A stretch of 64,000 nucleotides of DNA, taken from the NCBI GenBank assembly GCA_014706295.1, contig JACSVZ010000011.1, positions 9,662,163 to 9,726,162 on the forward strand, given 5' to 3'. A program made the position numbers and the translations under genes. Source of the DNA: Lycocorax pyrrhopterus obiensis (Eukaryota > Chordata > Aves > Passeriformes > Paradisaeidae). A model generated the notes under the pieces. That model had not been told where the DNA came from, searched no databases, and worked only from the letters and a program-made list of their open reading frames with translations. Below, one piece after another: positions 24,861 through 38,747 of this stretch; within the stretch, counting starts at the first letter, position 1; the number at the start of each line of letters is the position of its first letter.

Positions 24861-27800
24861 TGTGCCCTTGGTGCTGGAGTGAACTTGTCTCCTGATAAGA
24901 GTTGATAAATAAAGCAAAATTGAAGCTTGAGTTGTTGGAAGTCATGACACGGGTGCACGTCCACAGACTGGCGTGCCCAGGCTGACATTAACTCTGCCAG
25001 GCAGTTTTTCTTTGGCATTATCATGTAGAATGCAGGGAGAAGGGGCTTTCTGGCCAAATCTGAAGTACTGGACTTAAGACCTGTCACTTGAAAGACCAAT
25101 TAAATAAAATACATCCAATAATAGAAGAAAATCATGAACTTGGACAGGCTCTCAATGGCACTGTGGATTTTGAATGTAACACAGCAAGACTAAGAATTGC
25201 CCAGGCACTTAACCTGAGACAACTGAAATGCTGGGGTGGAAAAGTAGGGTGTCTGAGGACAAAAAACGTCTGTGATTTTGAATTAAACATGTTATATGAA
25301 AATTTTTATTTAAATCCCTTAAAAAATATCTTTCATCCCTACATAGACCTTTCATCTCAAAATTATTAACTGCCAAAGAGAAGGCAAAATACAAAAATTC
25401 TGTAGTCATGAGCACTCATACTTTGTTTTGATAACTAATAATGTAAGATCAGCTAATTAAACACCCTCTTAAAATGAACGCTTGAATGAATTTTTAATTC
25501 ACTCAGTGTTCCTAGCACAGTTCTTAATAGAGCAGTGCTTTGTAGTTTATATCTAAATGGAATTTTCAGAGTCAAACCTATGCCCTCCATCAGCTAAGAC
25601 GGAAAAATGTGTGGGTGTACGCACTGTGTGTCTGTGTAAAGGGGAGGGATCACAGCATCATATTGGGCTGTAAAATATCACCAAAAACCATCTTAAAAAT
25701 TAAGCAAGAGTTTCGAGAAACATTTTTTCTAGATTGTTGATAACACAAGATAATGGGAGTGTTTCTACTTGATGTTTTACACTAGAGAACTTCAAATACT
25801 AGGAAAGATAATTATATACATGAGCAGGGGAAATGTATTATTGCGACATGATGGGAAGTACATCATGCAGCTGTGAAAAGACAGGTGCCAGGATATCTCT
25901 ACACATAAGAGAAGTCAAGCAGGTGATAACATCAAGCCTTACTATCACCCAGCCTGTAGCGTGTAATACTGTGATATCCAGTGCTATGTGACACTTCTTC
26001 TCAGGAATAACATCTTAAAATTGGAATTCTCAAGCCTCTACTGCAGTTAGCACTGTACCTGATTTACTAATCTATTAATACTAATAGCAAGCTAATAGAA
26101 ATTGGTGAGGAAGAGCCTTGGGGCATTCACATTGACACAGTGTGCCCAAGGACACAGTGGGTACGAGAAGGGGTAAAAATACTCCCACAGGCATGAAGAA
26201 CACAAGTGTTGTTACAATCAACGAAATCTGTGAGCAACTGATCATCTGATGCTTTTAGAAAGAATAAACCATTTACTATTTCTCCTGCCACACCAGGGAG
26301 GCTGTAGATATCAACATTTCTGTGTTAGCAGTGTTTGTTTGTAGGACTGAGTACTTGGAAACACTCGTGCTGGGCTGCTACCACACACTCCTCAATCCTG
26401 CAGGGTAACTACTGGCATCAACCACCAAGGTGAGTGTAAACTTGAACCTCAAACTAGCAGCCTCTGTCTGAACTAACCCAATTGACAAAACAAAAAAACC
26501 AAAGCCATTTGGGATAGCAAAAGCAAAAATAAAAGTCTACCAAAAAAAAAAATCTCTGAGGGTCAACAGATCAGAACATACTGCTCTTTCATTTTCACAG
26601 CAATCACAGCCTGGTGAAGCTGCCAGTATTCAGCATAAATAACACCTGGAAAATTTCAGAAGACAAACTGCCTCCTGCAATGTGACATCAAGGTGGTATA
26701 TGGAATTTTATATACAAATTTTGTTTCCTCAAAAGATATTTGAGGTATAGGCCAGAATGTATATAGGAGCTTTGCATTGAAAAGCAAAACCAACCTGAGC
26801 TCATGCACCAAATTATATCTAGCTAAGATATTTTTGAGAAATAGACATTTCTTAGTTACTACAAAAGCTTCTAATGATAATTAAATTAGTATAGCATGTA
26901 TAAACAAATACCATCTGTAGTTTTAAATTTTAACCCTTAGACAAAAATATAGTTTCTAGACAATTCATACACAAAAGCATTTTCAAATACTGGCAGAAGC
27001 TTCCTATAGGTGTTACAAACTTCTACCTTTCAAACTCAGCAAGAATAATTATCTCTATTTGAATTTCTTTTCTATACAACTAACATCTATTTTGTTCATT
27101 TTGAGTAAAAGCAAAAAACCAGGCTAAACAGATTGCAACTTTTTTGTTCCCTATACTTACTTTTCTGCTTTTAACAACATTATTTTAATTCTATGAAACA
27201 AAAGTAGGTTTTGCTTAGCACTGTTTGCACACAGAATAAACAGTTTTGGTTTTCATCAGCTCTTAGCTTTTTTCATCAAAAAAAACTAATAAAGAAATAA
27301 GTAAATAAGAAATTAACACAGTTAGCTGTCCTTTCAAAGCAAAACCAAACTGCTTAATAAAAAGTCTTTTCAACATTTTGAGTTATGTACAGATAATATT
27401 TCAAAACACTTCCTATGAAAGATCACCTTTTGAAATAACATCTAAGAAAAAACTCTCTCTCTAGACATTTTTCTTTTTAAATTTCATCCTGACCTTGAAA
27501 TAATCTGAATAAATTTGATGTGGATCAAACATGTACAAAAATAACCCATTTATAAAGAGGAAGCTACATAGCCATAGAAATATTTATAAATAGATGGTGC
27601 ATATAGAAATACAAAAACTGATTTTGCAGAAAAAGCACGATTTTAAGAGGTCTGCAGCTGTTCTCAACCTTTAGCATTGCTTATGTGAGCCAAGAGATTT
27701 TTGTCTAGTACTGAAGCTAAATTAACTTCATGGCTTGGATTTATCCTCTTGGGTAAACCCCTAACGTACAGAGTACCAGGCAAAAAGCTTACCCTCAATT

Positions 27801-30800
27801 TCATTTTCCTAAAATTGAAATGCTTTAAAAAATAAGCATAAATGTATTTCAAAATCCAATTGCTTTGGCCCTAAATCTATCTTTTCTTGGCAGAGTGCAG
27901 TTGTTTTTAATCTGAATGCTAATATTTTGCAATGTGGCATCAGATATAAAATACTAATTTACATTGTGCCAGAGATCTATAGCATTTCAGTACTAGTCAA
28001 TCAATAAGTGATTAGAGGAGTGGGTTTCTGAACAAGGGAACATTATTTAAACTATAAAATGATACTGCAAATTATTCTGTAGATGATATGTACCAAAATG
28101 TCTAGAGCAGAACAACTGCATTCATTAACACTGTCTCAAACAGAGGGGAAGGAGAGTAGAAGAAAGAGCTGTGTGATTTTAGATCAATGTGTTAAATACA
28201 TGTAAGATACAGAGGTGCAAAGGCTATATTGAAGGAGGATAAATTTAATGAAATTCTGAAATAACAATTAAAGTAAAAATACCTTTAATAACAGAAAATT
28301 GGAAGTATTTGCAGACTAGGAGCTTCAATTCCAACTTTTATTCCTGCCAGCATACCTTGCAGTTAAGTAGGGAAAAAATTTAACTTGTTTAACTATTATG
28401 TGAAATATATTACGTATAAAGTTAGTCCCTTTTTTATATGCAGACATAGGCAGAATTCCTGACTGGACTTTTTTTGGAAAAACTATAAAACAAGCTGTAA
28501 TATTAATTCTTGGATGTTGTATTTTTTTTCTTTAATATATTGGATTGTTTTTCATTTATCAAGAATAAGTAACCTAATACATTCATCAGGCTAACAAGCC
28601 TTATACAGTCATCACTCGTAACAAACTGTAAGAACTAAAGGAATTTTCCCAATTATATAAGCAGATAAAAAACTTAGCAGGGAAAAATAAACACATTTGA
28701 CAGTTTTTCAGCCAATAGTTTTCTCTGCAGCATTCAAGTTTTGTAATCTAATGGAAAAACTCTTTACAGTGATGAAGCTGAACTACTATAGAAATGAATG
28801 GATACACTACTGCTTGGAGAAAGCTTTTTTTTCTTAAAAAATACAAATTTTTCCTTCTTTCACCAGTGTCAACATGTTATTCCCAACTATCATCTGGGTA
28901 CTTCCCCACTTACTGACAGGTGCATTTCTTGCTAATAAAGATTTCTACCCCACATTCCCCAAAACTAGTCTAACACAAATTGTTTCATTATTCCAAGCCA
29001 AAGCCTTCATTTTCTATTAATCTGAGTCTAATGTCTTTTCTAGCTTTATTTACACCAGCACATCTGAGTTGTACAGTCTCCATGAGATATTTCATGGATC
29101 TGCTCCACAGCCAGAGCACAGCCATGTTTTGGTCAAGTAGGGAGACTCCTTTCTGCTGTTCCCAGTTCCTCCCTTGCCTTCCCAAAAACATGAGATTGCA
29201 CTCACCAGTTCACAGACTGAGCTGGGAAGGGAAGATGTGGCTGAGGGAAGGATAAAGCTAAAATTACAGGGGTTCCATGACCCTCCTGTAGCCACCCATG
29301 CAGCAAAGGGAAGGTGTCAGGTCAGGTGTGTAACAAAGAGAACACACAAAATGCTTTTCTCACAGCAGCGTGTCCTCTTCCCTTTCAAACACTGTGGGAA
29401 TTAGGAACACCAGAGTTGTTCTTTACAAAGAGAAAAGGGCCAAAGGGCTGTGTTAAATAGTGGTGTTACAGCACGGGAACAGGAGATTAGCACAACCTGC
29501 CTCTTCCCTTGACACCTGCAACCATAATGATTTAAGAATCTGCTGAAGAGGGCAGGGTGGGGTCGTGAAACACAGAGTGGCTCTGAAGCATTTAAACATT
29601 TTCCACTGCTACTACAGCCAAACACCAAATTTCTCCAGAACTGAGGCTGGTTTTCTGCAATTTCTATGTATAGCAGTTGTGCAGGCTTAAGGAATGACTA
29701 CTACAAACCAATAGTAATTTTACTACCAGAATATACATATTTTCTTATTCTAAGTATTATACTTGACTTTTTCCATTTCTGTAGTCTTTATTTTGCTATG
29801 TAAGGATTTACAGTATACTTTATAATATAGCTACTGTGATAGTAGTATCTTACTGTATGTATTTTATATGAAGTTTTACAGAGCAGAAGCTTATTTATTT
29901 CACATCCTTTTACTGTAGATTTTTACTTTAATATTGGGATTTGGTTTGAAAAAATTAATGATATTGTAAGCCCAAGTAGCTGACCAAGGATTACTGAGCA
30001 CAGAAATATTATCACTTCAGTGCAGGATCATAACTGAACAGGAAAAATCTCTGGAAGTTTTAAAGTCTGTCTAACGCTATAACCATGAATCCACAAGAAA
30101 ATTCATATTCCCACATTCCATCTGTAGAATGTGCACAGGGAAACAGTTTTTTCAGTGGTATTTTTATAAAAGAAGCCTTGCCAGTTTTCATAAAAAAAGA
30201 AGTTAGTTTACCTTTCCTTTGAGTTCTACTCCTTATTGTGATACATACACTTACTCAGTATCTGCTTTAGTTTTAATTCAATCATCCAGCAGAGCATCAG
30301 TATATCCGGAGCCCTACTTACCTCCCTGTTTTCTCTCTGCCCAGTACTACTGTGTTTCATATTTAGTTTGCTGATCATATGTTTAACCATCTGATTTAAC
30401 TGAGCCTCAAAACCAGTACAAACCAGTATCTGGATTGGTGAAAGGCCAAGGCCTTGTCTAGCTCTCTCTCCCACCATTTAGGAACAGCTGCTATTTTCTT
30501 GATGGTTGGCTTTTTTTTCCTTCAACATATTACAGACATAGAGGACCAGGGACAAGATGGGTGCAGTTCTTGTCAGGTGTTTTATAAGGGAGTTGGATTT
30601 CCATATCAATGAAAAGTTCCAATTTTAAATTGGGGGAACTTTAAATAATTGGAGAATAATATTTTACGTTGTTTTAGCTCCTATACCCAAGGAGTTTCTC
30701 AGTTTATTCACACAATTCTCAGAGTTACACCAAAAAACAGCACCAACCACTTGGGGCATAAAAGTTGAGGAACGCAACAGTCCTTGGGGAAACTTTGTCT

Positions 30801-30893
30801 GGAAAGTTAAGGGATGTAATGGAACTCCTACATGAAGAGGTGGCACTATTCTCCCTGATTGATTCAGTTATCTGTTTGCTACTTGACAATAAA
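24861..30893. other. Long unique AT-rich non-coding interval
   Basis: I see no gene or clear transposon in these 6 kb. A direct repeat GACACAGTG occurs at 26134-26142 and 26151-26159. The stretch at 26900-28000 is especially AT-rich. A GC-richer part at about 29050-29600 holds open frames of about 65-90 codons on both strands with no recognisable product. No MIR or CR1 block was spotted. Confidence 0.5.
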
Positions 30894-30919
30894 AGCAGGT
30901 GTTGAGTAAAGCACCTGCT
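30894..30919. promoter_or_regulatory. Paired inverted E2-boxes
   Basis: AGCAGGTG at 30894-30901 and its exact reverse complement CACCTGCT at 30912-30919 flank a ten-base spacer. CAGGTG/CACCTG is the E2-box bound by ZEB and SNAI repressors and some bHLH factors. ZEB proteins have two zinc-finger clusters that bind paired boxes. Binding here is inference; the inverted repeat itself is directly visible. Confidence 0.4.
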
Positions 30920-33900
30920 GTACTTTATATCCTTTACTTCTTCATTATTTAGTCTGTTCAGATATGCACTGTGTAGCAGATATGTCTTTCATTTCCATTC
31001 ATAATTGCCTGCTGTATATGTCAGCCTAAGTTCTCCATACATCTCACAGCTAACAATAAACTGGAAGTCATTGTTTATATGGTAAACTCAAGGACATGAA
31101 ACAAAAAAATAATCAAAGCTAAAAAAAAGAAGACAAATAAAGCACCAATACTGCAAAAAGGAGTGGAGCGTAAAAGCAATCAAGCAAAATAAAGGTGGAA
31201 AATAAAAGGAACATCATAACAGCACTTGAGATAAATTATGACATTTCTAAGAACAAAGAAACCAGAGGTTATTGCAGGAAACAGTATGACTTCTGATGCA
31301 TGGATATTTTGGTGACTGAAGAAGTAAACATACAGTAGACACTGCTTCCAGTAAATTACATGAATCATTCTGTGAAGAATGAAATCTGAAGGAAATACGG
31401 AGCACTGCAAAAATTGCACATCTAAAGATACAAAAATGACAACATCAGAAGGCTTCTGAAGAAAAACACTTCACAATCATTGAATCATTTAATTTTAAGA
31501 GGCAAGACACAGAAGAAACGAAGAAATATCTTTGAAAGCAAGACAACAGGTAGCAATTTCTGGCAGATAACGTCTCTCAACTACTACATGCTTGTATAAA
31601 TTACTTCTTTTTCTCAACAAAGGTTTATTTTAATATAAGTAAAAGCAAAACCATTAATACAGCAGTTTATATATGCTTTTGCAGTAATTTACTGTAAAAT
31701 CCATAATGAAGATAGATATTAGACTACCAACATGAAACTCAAGTTCTCAGACCAATCTCTGAGTCAGTGGCAGAAACTAAGAATTCAAGGACTGGTCATT
31801 TCCTCCAGTCAGTGAATTTTAGCCTTCTCCATATGGTACCATTATCTTGCAACAAAGGAAATGTAATATCTTCGTATAAAGCATTGAAAGTAATTGCAAT
31901 CCAGAGATGCAATTTCCAAGTTAATATCCTATGTTATAAAATTGGTGGGCATTTTGGACTTCTATTAATGATAAGCAACTTGAACTGGCAGGAAATGTGG
32001 GAAGGCTTGAATGCTTACCCCAAAACCTGAAGGTAGGCCTGTAGTTCACCTGTGCTGAGACACTCCTATAAACCATGCTGCTGGAACAGAAGGGAATCTA
32101 AACTGAAAAATAAGTGCATTTTTATATACCTTTTGATTTTACACTGCATTCTTATTCTTCATCTGGTTTCTTTTACCACGTAAATCTTTAATGACAATTG
32201 ACAGTTAAGGAATTTTATGATCTTGATTCCCATTTTTATAATGGACTTCTGGAGGGAAAAAAAAACATTGGTTTGGGACAACCTGACTTGCCAAAGTATG
32301 ATGGCGCCAATGTCTGAGTCAAGCATTCCAACATGTGATTTATGCAATGTTTTTACCAGTCAAGAGAATATTCCTCATACTTTCAGACAAGACAGCAATT
32401 AAAGATTGCCTTCTGTGTTTAGAAACTGAAAGATTCCTGCTTTTGTGACCACTGCTGCTGAGTGGCTCAGTATCTATCTCACAATTCGAATGCAGTAATT
32501 TCTGAATCCTGTGTCAGGAAACGACTCCCCTCCTACATTCCTGCAACTTCACTGTAACCCATCTTACAGGCAAAAATAAGTGTTAGATTACTGTCATTTT
32601 GCTTGGGTTGTAGATATTAGCTGCTTACAGATACCACTAGTAAAATTTAATTTTTCGTTGCTACATCTGGATATTTCCTGAATCAACTTTCATCCTATCT
32701 TTACTTATGATTTTATTCAGCCCTAGAAATCACTTTGTTACAGAACATCTGCAGCTCCATGCATATCTAGGGCCTAAAACAAGGCACAAATGCATCCTTT
32801 TTATTGCTACCATTTTTCAAAGTTACTTCACTTGAGACACCCAGGGCCAAGCAAATCCATGCCACCCTCTCTGTATCAGGCCCTTTCTTTGGCTTTAGTA
32901 TGATCATAACCAAGATGTTGCTATTAATTACACAAAACTATGATTAGAAACTGGCATGTTCTGAAGTGCTCAAATATTTATAAAACTCTAGAGCAAAAGA
33001 TAGACGTGGTATTTGCCTTCTGTACAGGCAGAGGAAATATGCACAGAGAACAGTCCAAGATCACTAGTGATCTGAAAAGTAATACATTTTGTTTGTCTGT
33101 ATTTTGTAAAAAAACCTATTGCATTATGTTAAATACCCTGAGGGCTTAGAGTAAAACGTGACTGGAATGAATACAAAGAAAAAACTTTCTGTCTCATTAG
33201 ATGATCTGAGTTTCAAAATCTGTTCTAAAAGTGTTGTAAAGTGTGTAGTGTTGTAGATTAATGCACTGAATACATTTCCACAGTGCTTGATGTGTTTCAT
33301 AAAAGGTCCATTTCAGAAGTGTTCTGTATTATAGGTGAACAGTCGCAGTAAATAATCTTGTTACAGAAACCTAAGCAATTTTTACAAGGCGTATTTCTGG
33401 CTGACTGAACAATTTATTCTCCAGATGTCACATTGTATTTTTCCAATATAAAATGAAACAGCTTTTTTTTTTGCCTTTTTTTTTTTTTTTAAGGCAGACT
33501 CTTTTGTTTGGATCAAAGGTACTTCCTTAAATAGAAAAATCTATTATTAAAACCCACTGTGGTATAAAATTTACACTATATGTGATTACTATACGTAATT
33601 TATCATTTTATTTGATTTAGTTGGATAAAAGACCACACCAAGGTGTGAATATTGCTGAGAATAGCTGTGTACATTTTAAAAATAGGAATCATTAGTTCTC
33701 AAACCGATCATCTTTGTTGATCCTAAAGGGTGCAGGCATCTTGACTAGATCTGTGTATGGTTAAAAGTGTGTCACTTCAGATGTTACTCACTAATAAACC
33801 CATATGTCACATTATAGGCCCTGGAAGATTACATGATAATGTGATATGATAAGAACTGCTTCTCTGGAAAGCAAGGGCAATTAAAAACATTTTCACTAGG

Positions 33901-34454
33901 CAGACATCATGAGTAGAGATAAACAAGGTAATTTTCCAGCATATATTTTCTTGGCTTCGAAAAAGAAATACTTTCACAGGAAACTCTCTTCCAGGAAAAT
34001 TGACAGACTATCAGCAACCTATTTTACTGATGAAAAAAAACAGGAAAAATAATCCTATGCACTGGTGGATACCACACATTTCTATTTTCTCATCCTGTTT
34101 TCTTGATTACACAAACAGAAGACTACCATCAAAGGGTGAATTTCTTTAAAATATTCCCCAGTTTACTCTTCATTGTTTTTTAATCATTTTTGTTTCCACC
34201 CACCAAGCTGCATATTAACATAGACCTATATAAGAGTGTCAAACAGTTGAATCTACAGGTTTTTGTCTATTAATATGTAGGTGGTCACCTAAATCCAATT
34301 TCACCAAAAATTTAGGATATTGATTTTGCCAGCAAGTGATTTGTTTGATCTGAGGCCTAACTCCCTATTCTGTATTTAGGTTTTTGAGAGATATGGACCT
34401 CACAGCTATGAATTTTAGATGTTGTGGAGCACATGGCATAGCATTGTTATGGAT
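30920..34454. other. Unique AT-rich non-coding interval with T tracts
   Basis: No gene is seen. A ten-base palindrome ATGGTACCAT lies at 31833-31842. At 33463-33490 two T runs are separated by GCC, and TGCCTT (33472-33477) pairs with AAGGCA (33491-33496) across the second run, making a small T-loop hairpin. The rest is unique sequence. Confidence 0.5.
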
Positions 34455-34635
34455 TATCTCCAGGGAGGGAGACTCCACACCCTCTCTGGACAATTTGTTC
34501 CAGTGCTTGGTAGCTGCACAGTAAAGTTCTTCTTCATAATAAAGTGGAACTTCCCCTGCAACAGTTTGTGCCTGTTGCTTCTTGTTCTATTGCTTGGCAT
34601 CACCAGGAAGAGCCTGGCTCCATCCTCCTATATCA
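34455..34635 (-). repeat. CR1 LINE, truncated 3' fragment, avian type
   Basis: Read on the plus strand, the blocks are the reverse complement of the bird CR1 3' region in order: CTCCAGGGAGGGAGACTCCA, CTCTCTGGACAATTTGTTCC, AGTGCTTGGTAGCTGCACAG, then a GTAAAGTTCTTCTTCATAAT block and CACCAGGAAGAGCCTGGCTC. These match remembered consensus words such as 'GGCAACCTGTTCCAGTGCTT', 'GTGAAGAATTTCTTCCTAAT' and 'GAAGAGCCTGGCTCCATC'. It is about 180 bp, has no coding capacity, and is truncated at both ends as is usual for CR1. It is the youngest-looking repeat in the window and the best evidence for a bird genome. Confidence 0.9.
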
Positions 34636-37589
34636 GATTAACATGGCTGCCTCTAAAATTGTCCAGGTCAATTTAAAACTGGGTAAATTTGTATTGCAAC
34701 TTCAGTACAGCCTCTGAAAAAAGGATTCTTTGCTTAATTTCACTTTCATAACATTTGGGGGGTTTTTCCCATTGTCATTTGAATTCCTATCCCTGCTTCT
34801 CCTCTGGCAACAGAGGTCAGAAAAATTGAGATAATCTATGCAATATGGAGAGGATATTCATTTGAGAATAAGAGTGTTGATCACAGTACTTATTGCTGGC
34901 CAGTGTGTGCAAAGGCCAATGTATAATGACAATGGTTCACTAACTCCTCAGCTGCTCACTCCCTTCCAGGGTCCATTAGCAGGCTTTGGAATTTCATTCA
35001 AGTCCATTATTTTTGAGGCTGAATTGGGATAATTGGCCTGGTCTTTCTTCTTGCTTGAGCACTACAAGGTCTCTGACAGTCTTCTTATTAAGGTGATAAC
35101 CTGTCAAACCCATGAATGTGCTGTGATATCTCCAGTCTTGACAGACAGTCCCCTCTGCCCTACAGTGGGCTTGTATTAGAGTTCCCTTTTGAAAGTCCAA
35201 TGGAGACGGACGAGAAAATGATTTTAAGGCTTTTCTCTACATGGCCCTTTATGTACACTGAGATACTGATAAGCACCATGAAGAATCCTTCCATTGCTGA
35301 CAAGCTATGAATGACTACAGAACAGCTATTTTGACTTTTGCTTTCTACCTAAGTTCAAATGGATTTCAATGAGTTTCCTCACCTAAGACTGACCCGATTC
35401 GTAATTAGATGAAAGTAAAACAGTGTCTGATTAGGTCAGGACCTGGTTAGGTCTTCAGTATGAACATCAGCACCAGCTGTATGGCTTTGTATTCCCTGTG
35501 GCTGGTTTATACCATAGCTACTTATACCAGATACACTTACTTTGGTTGGAATCCCTCTTTTTCCAGGGATGTGCAGTTCCTACACTGAGAACAGCACTGC
35601 TGAAGGACGCCTCGGGCAGAAGAAGGTTACATGTTACATGAAAGGATCTGAACCTGAGATGGAGCTTTGAAAGTCACAAAAGGTGCCAGAAACAGAGGAG
35701 TTACGCAGTAATGGACCACCTAACAACACTTCCAAAAGCACAAGCCAATGAAATTAAACATTCTTATCCTTAAAATAAGCTCCCTGGGTTGTTTTTGCAT
35801 GCCTTTCCTTCTTCCTTGCTTTGGAAGAGGTGTGGAAAAGAAGGCAGACCTGTGATGTACTACTCAGTAGCAGATGGCATGGGAGCCAAAAAGAGCAGCT
35901 TTATTCATTTGAGAGATCCAGGGACAAATATGGTGGTCTCACATTAAAACTTTTCTCCTCTCTGCTTCCAAGTTCAGAATGCATGGAAATCAACCTGAGG
36001 TTCCCTCCCTTCCCCCTTTCAGAAGCCCAAGAAAGTGTCTGGACCAGAAGGAATATGTTCCATTGCCACTGCCGCGTCTCACCAGAGAAACAAATGTAGA
36101 ACACAAGGTAGAAGATGCCAGTAACAGACTGGAAACATGAGGATCAGGTAAACAGGATCAGGTTTTTAAAACTCTAACACAGTTAATATCTTGTCTTAAA
36201 AGTTTGCAATCAGCAATGACTGAAGCACAAATCAAGATGCCGTAACGTAAGGTATAATGGCAAAAGCACTGAAACATACTTATTAATTAGTATTTCCGAT
36301 ACAATTCTTAAGGTAGTGGTGAGCTTAAAAAATAGGAGGAAGCTTCAAATTGAGGCAAATTGGAAGGGAATCCTTTCACAAAAATACTTTTAATTGGCCA
36401 TCATCTCCTGTGCTTCTGTTTTCTCCAACTACAGTTGCTTGTGTTCCTGTTAACTGCCTCCCCCACAGTCCAGTCTTTCTTTTCCCTCATCCTACAATGA
36501 GGCAATAACACTGTGCTCATCAACTATCCTATTACCATAGAAATGATAGCAACATCACAAATTCAGCAGTCTGATTCCTTGACAGGGTTGATTAGGAATA
36601 GAATATGAGCTGGAGAAAAGCTGAACCCTTGATTAAACACAAATAGCTCTTATAATGAACAGATAGGGGAATAAAATACATTTAAAATCAGGAGAAGCAC
36701 CTTCATATTCTACATGAGAAGTATTTTTGGCACTTTTTCTTATTTTTTGAATTGTTTGGAATTGTTTGCAGAGTTCTCTAACTTCTTTTTAAATCACTCA
36801 TATACACACAATTAGTAGTCATATGTGCTCCAGAATCCACTGAAAAATCAGTGCAAGTACAGCTTGTAAAGCACTAGCTACAACTTTACATTTCTTTTGC
36901 AATAAATATATTTAGCATTGCAATTGCACTATAGCCAAGTATACACAACCACGCAAACACAGGCAAACCTGTGGGTTTGTTATTTTCAATCAGATCTACT
37001 TGAATTCAAAGGCTGTGTTATTCAGAAGTAAGTAACTTTCTGGTAAGTTCTGACTGTTCCCTTAATAAAACCACCTCCCACGGGGTGTTCTGCGTCTTGC
37101 CCCAGTCCCAGAAAACCACTTTTCCCTACACCCAATGAAGACCTTGGCTCAGCAGGACACTGACCATTTCCTCTCCTACTGCTTCAATACCTTAATGAAT
37201 AACTCAAAGCTACTTTATTGTCTCCTGAATCAAGACCAGTATTGAGCCCACAGCCACTAAAGTTGGAAAAGGACTATTTTTATCATTCAAACCATTCATC
37301 CCAAAAGAAGAAATACCATATATGAAAATAGAAGTGTTCTAACAGTTCATTTTTCAAGAGACTGTCTTTTCGAGTTCTCACACAAATGTAAGTGCTAAAT
37401 CCTCAATTCATATTTTACTGGAGACTTGACAACTCCAATTGCAACCAGTTTATTTTACCAGTAACAGTGTACAGTAGGGTGTGCATACCCATTCCAGGCC
37501 ATGTCTATTCTCAGGCCTGCTGCAATGTTTCTTCTACTTCAGACTATTTAGTCAATGCCATTAATCAAAATCCTATAGCAGAAAATGCA
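34636..37589. other. Unique non-coding interval
   Basis: No gene or transposon is recognised. TTAGGTC occurs at 35431-35437 and 35447-35453 with GGACCT between them, recalling nuclear-receptor half-sites without a canonical spacing. A ten-base unit GAATTGTTTG is tandemly repeated at 36749-36768. Open frames of about 65-92 codons near 35.8-36.1 kb on both strands have no recognisable product. Confidence 0.45.
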
Positions 37590-37700
37590 TGCATAAGTCC
37601 TACACATTTATTGCCATGGCAACAATTCAGGCTCTTGTTCATATGTCAAGCTACATCAGTGGAGATAAATTCTATTGTTTTCACACTGACAGTTTTCTCT
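37590..37700 (+). promoter_or_regulatory. Candidate regulatory element with RFX X-box
   Basis: ATTGCCATGGCAAC at 37610-37623 matches the palindromic RFX X-box GTTGCCATGGCAAC at all but its first base. RFX factors act in ciliary, neural and immune gene control. A TGCATGCA palindrome lies just upstream (37587-37594), and the flanks are compositionally balanced, as conserved non-coding elements often are. Conservation has not been tested. Confidence 0.4.
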
Positions 37701-38160
37701 GTGTTGGACTTAATCCATAGAAAAATATAGCTTTACCTCTTATTAAAATAAAACACAGACCACCCAACTCTCCAAATTCTCATTCTTCACATCATACAAG
37801 TAAACAATCTGAATAGTTACAAAATTATAGTTTGATATTCAGGTTTACGATAGTAATTAAAGTGTAAAAAATGGCCCAGTCCTCATGATATTGTCTTAAT
37901 CGGTGGGATTGGTTAGGAATGTAATTCTTCATGAACAGATGAGCTCATTGCTGTGAATCCAAACAGCTATGATACCAGAGCACTGCATTCTTGAATTAGA
38001 TGGCAGTATTTTAAAATAAATGCCTTTAAGCTTTAAGTGAAGTTGATGTAGTTCATTTTCCAACTTAGCTGTGATACTGTGGTTTTCATAACATAAAAAT
38101 TAATGATTAATGGTGAGAAAGATTTTATATTTCACTCAGCTCATGATAAAATACACTGTC

Positions 38161-38181
38161 ATGTGGGTGACTCACAAGTGC
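38161..38181. promoter_or_regulatory. AP-1 (TRE) site
   Basis: TGACTCA at 38168-38174 is a perfect AP-1 consensus, bound by FOS/JUN family dimers, within GTGGGTGACTCACAAG. A seven-base match is expected several times in 64 kb by chance. It gains some interest from lying between the X-box and the second CTCF-like site. Confidence 0.3.
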
Positions 38182-38723
38182 AAAAGAAAGATAAGAATCA
38201 TTTTTCATACATAAGCCTCTCTAGATTTACTTGTGTATGCTCTATTATGAGGAATTCTTAATGCCTGATATAATTTTAAAAGACTTTACTCTGTAATAGA
38301 CCACACTTTTGATTCCTATTTCCATAGATGCAGTATGTTTCTCATTATCACAGACTAATGAGAAACCAGTCTTTCATTAATAAAATACTTCTAATGCTTC
38401 ATACTCTCATTATTCCCTGTGTACAGAGCATCATGCTCCGTGGAAAGGCAGAAGCCTCACATCAGCACTGAAGACACATCCTTTTCAATCTGACCCTTTT
38501 TCCACTTCCTCATGCAGATTTAAGTCCCTGCTTTTCCAGCATGCTTCATATTGACAAAGCCTATTACTGTGATATACTACACTGGAGTTCATTTCAACTA
38601 ATATCCACAGCTACATCTGTTACTGTCAGTGCCCAATCCAAGTTCCTGCCTCAATGAAGATGAAGACAACCATTATTATTTACTTATTGTCACGCCATGT
38701 TATGCCAGTATCAGAAACTGCTT
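38182..38723. other. Unique non-coding stretch
   Basis: AT-rich unique sequence with no feature I can name. Confidence 0.4.
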
Positions 38724-38747
38724 CACACACACACACACCGTGTGTGA
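38724..38747. repeat. CA microsatellite meeting a TG run
   Basis: About eight CA units (38724-38738) are followed directly by CGTGTGTG, so the tract folds back on itself as ACACAC/GTGTGT. CA repeats are the commonest vertebrate microsatellite. The adjoining TG run makes a small cruciform possible. Confidence 0.85.

Noticed and set aside
35431..35453. Nuclear-receptor response element from repeated AGGTC half-sites
   Set aside because: The spacing fits no canonical DR0-DR5 or inverted arrangement, and half-sites are frequent by chance.
37392..37730. Plus-strand open frame of 112 codons
   Set aside because: It overlaps the X-box region and its peptide resembles no family. The region is better explained as regulatory DNA.
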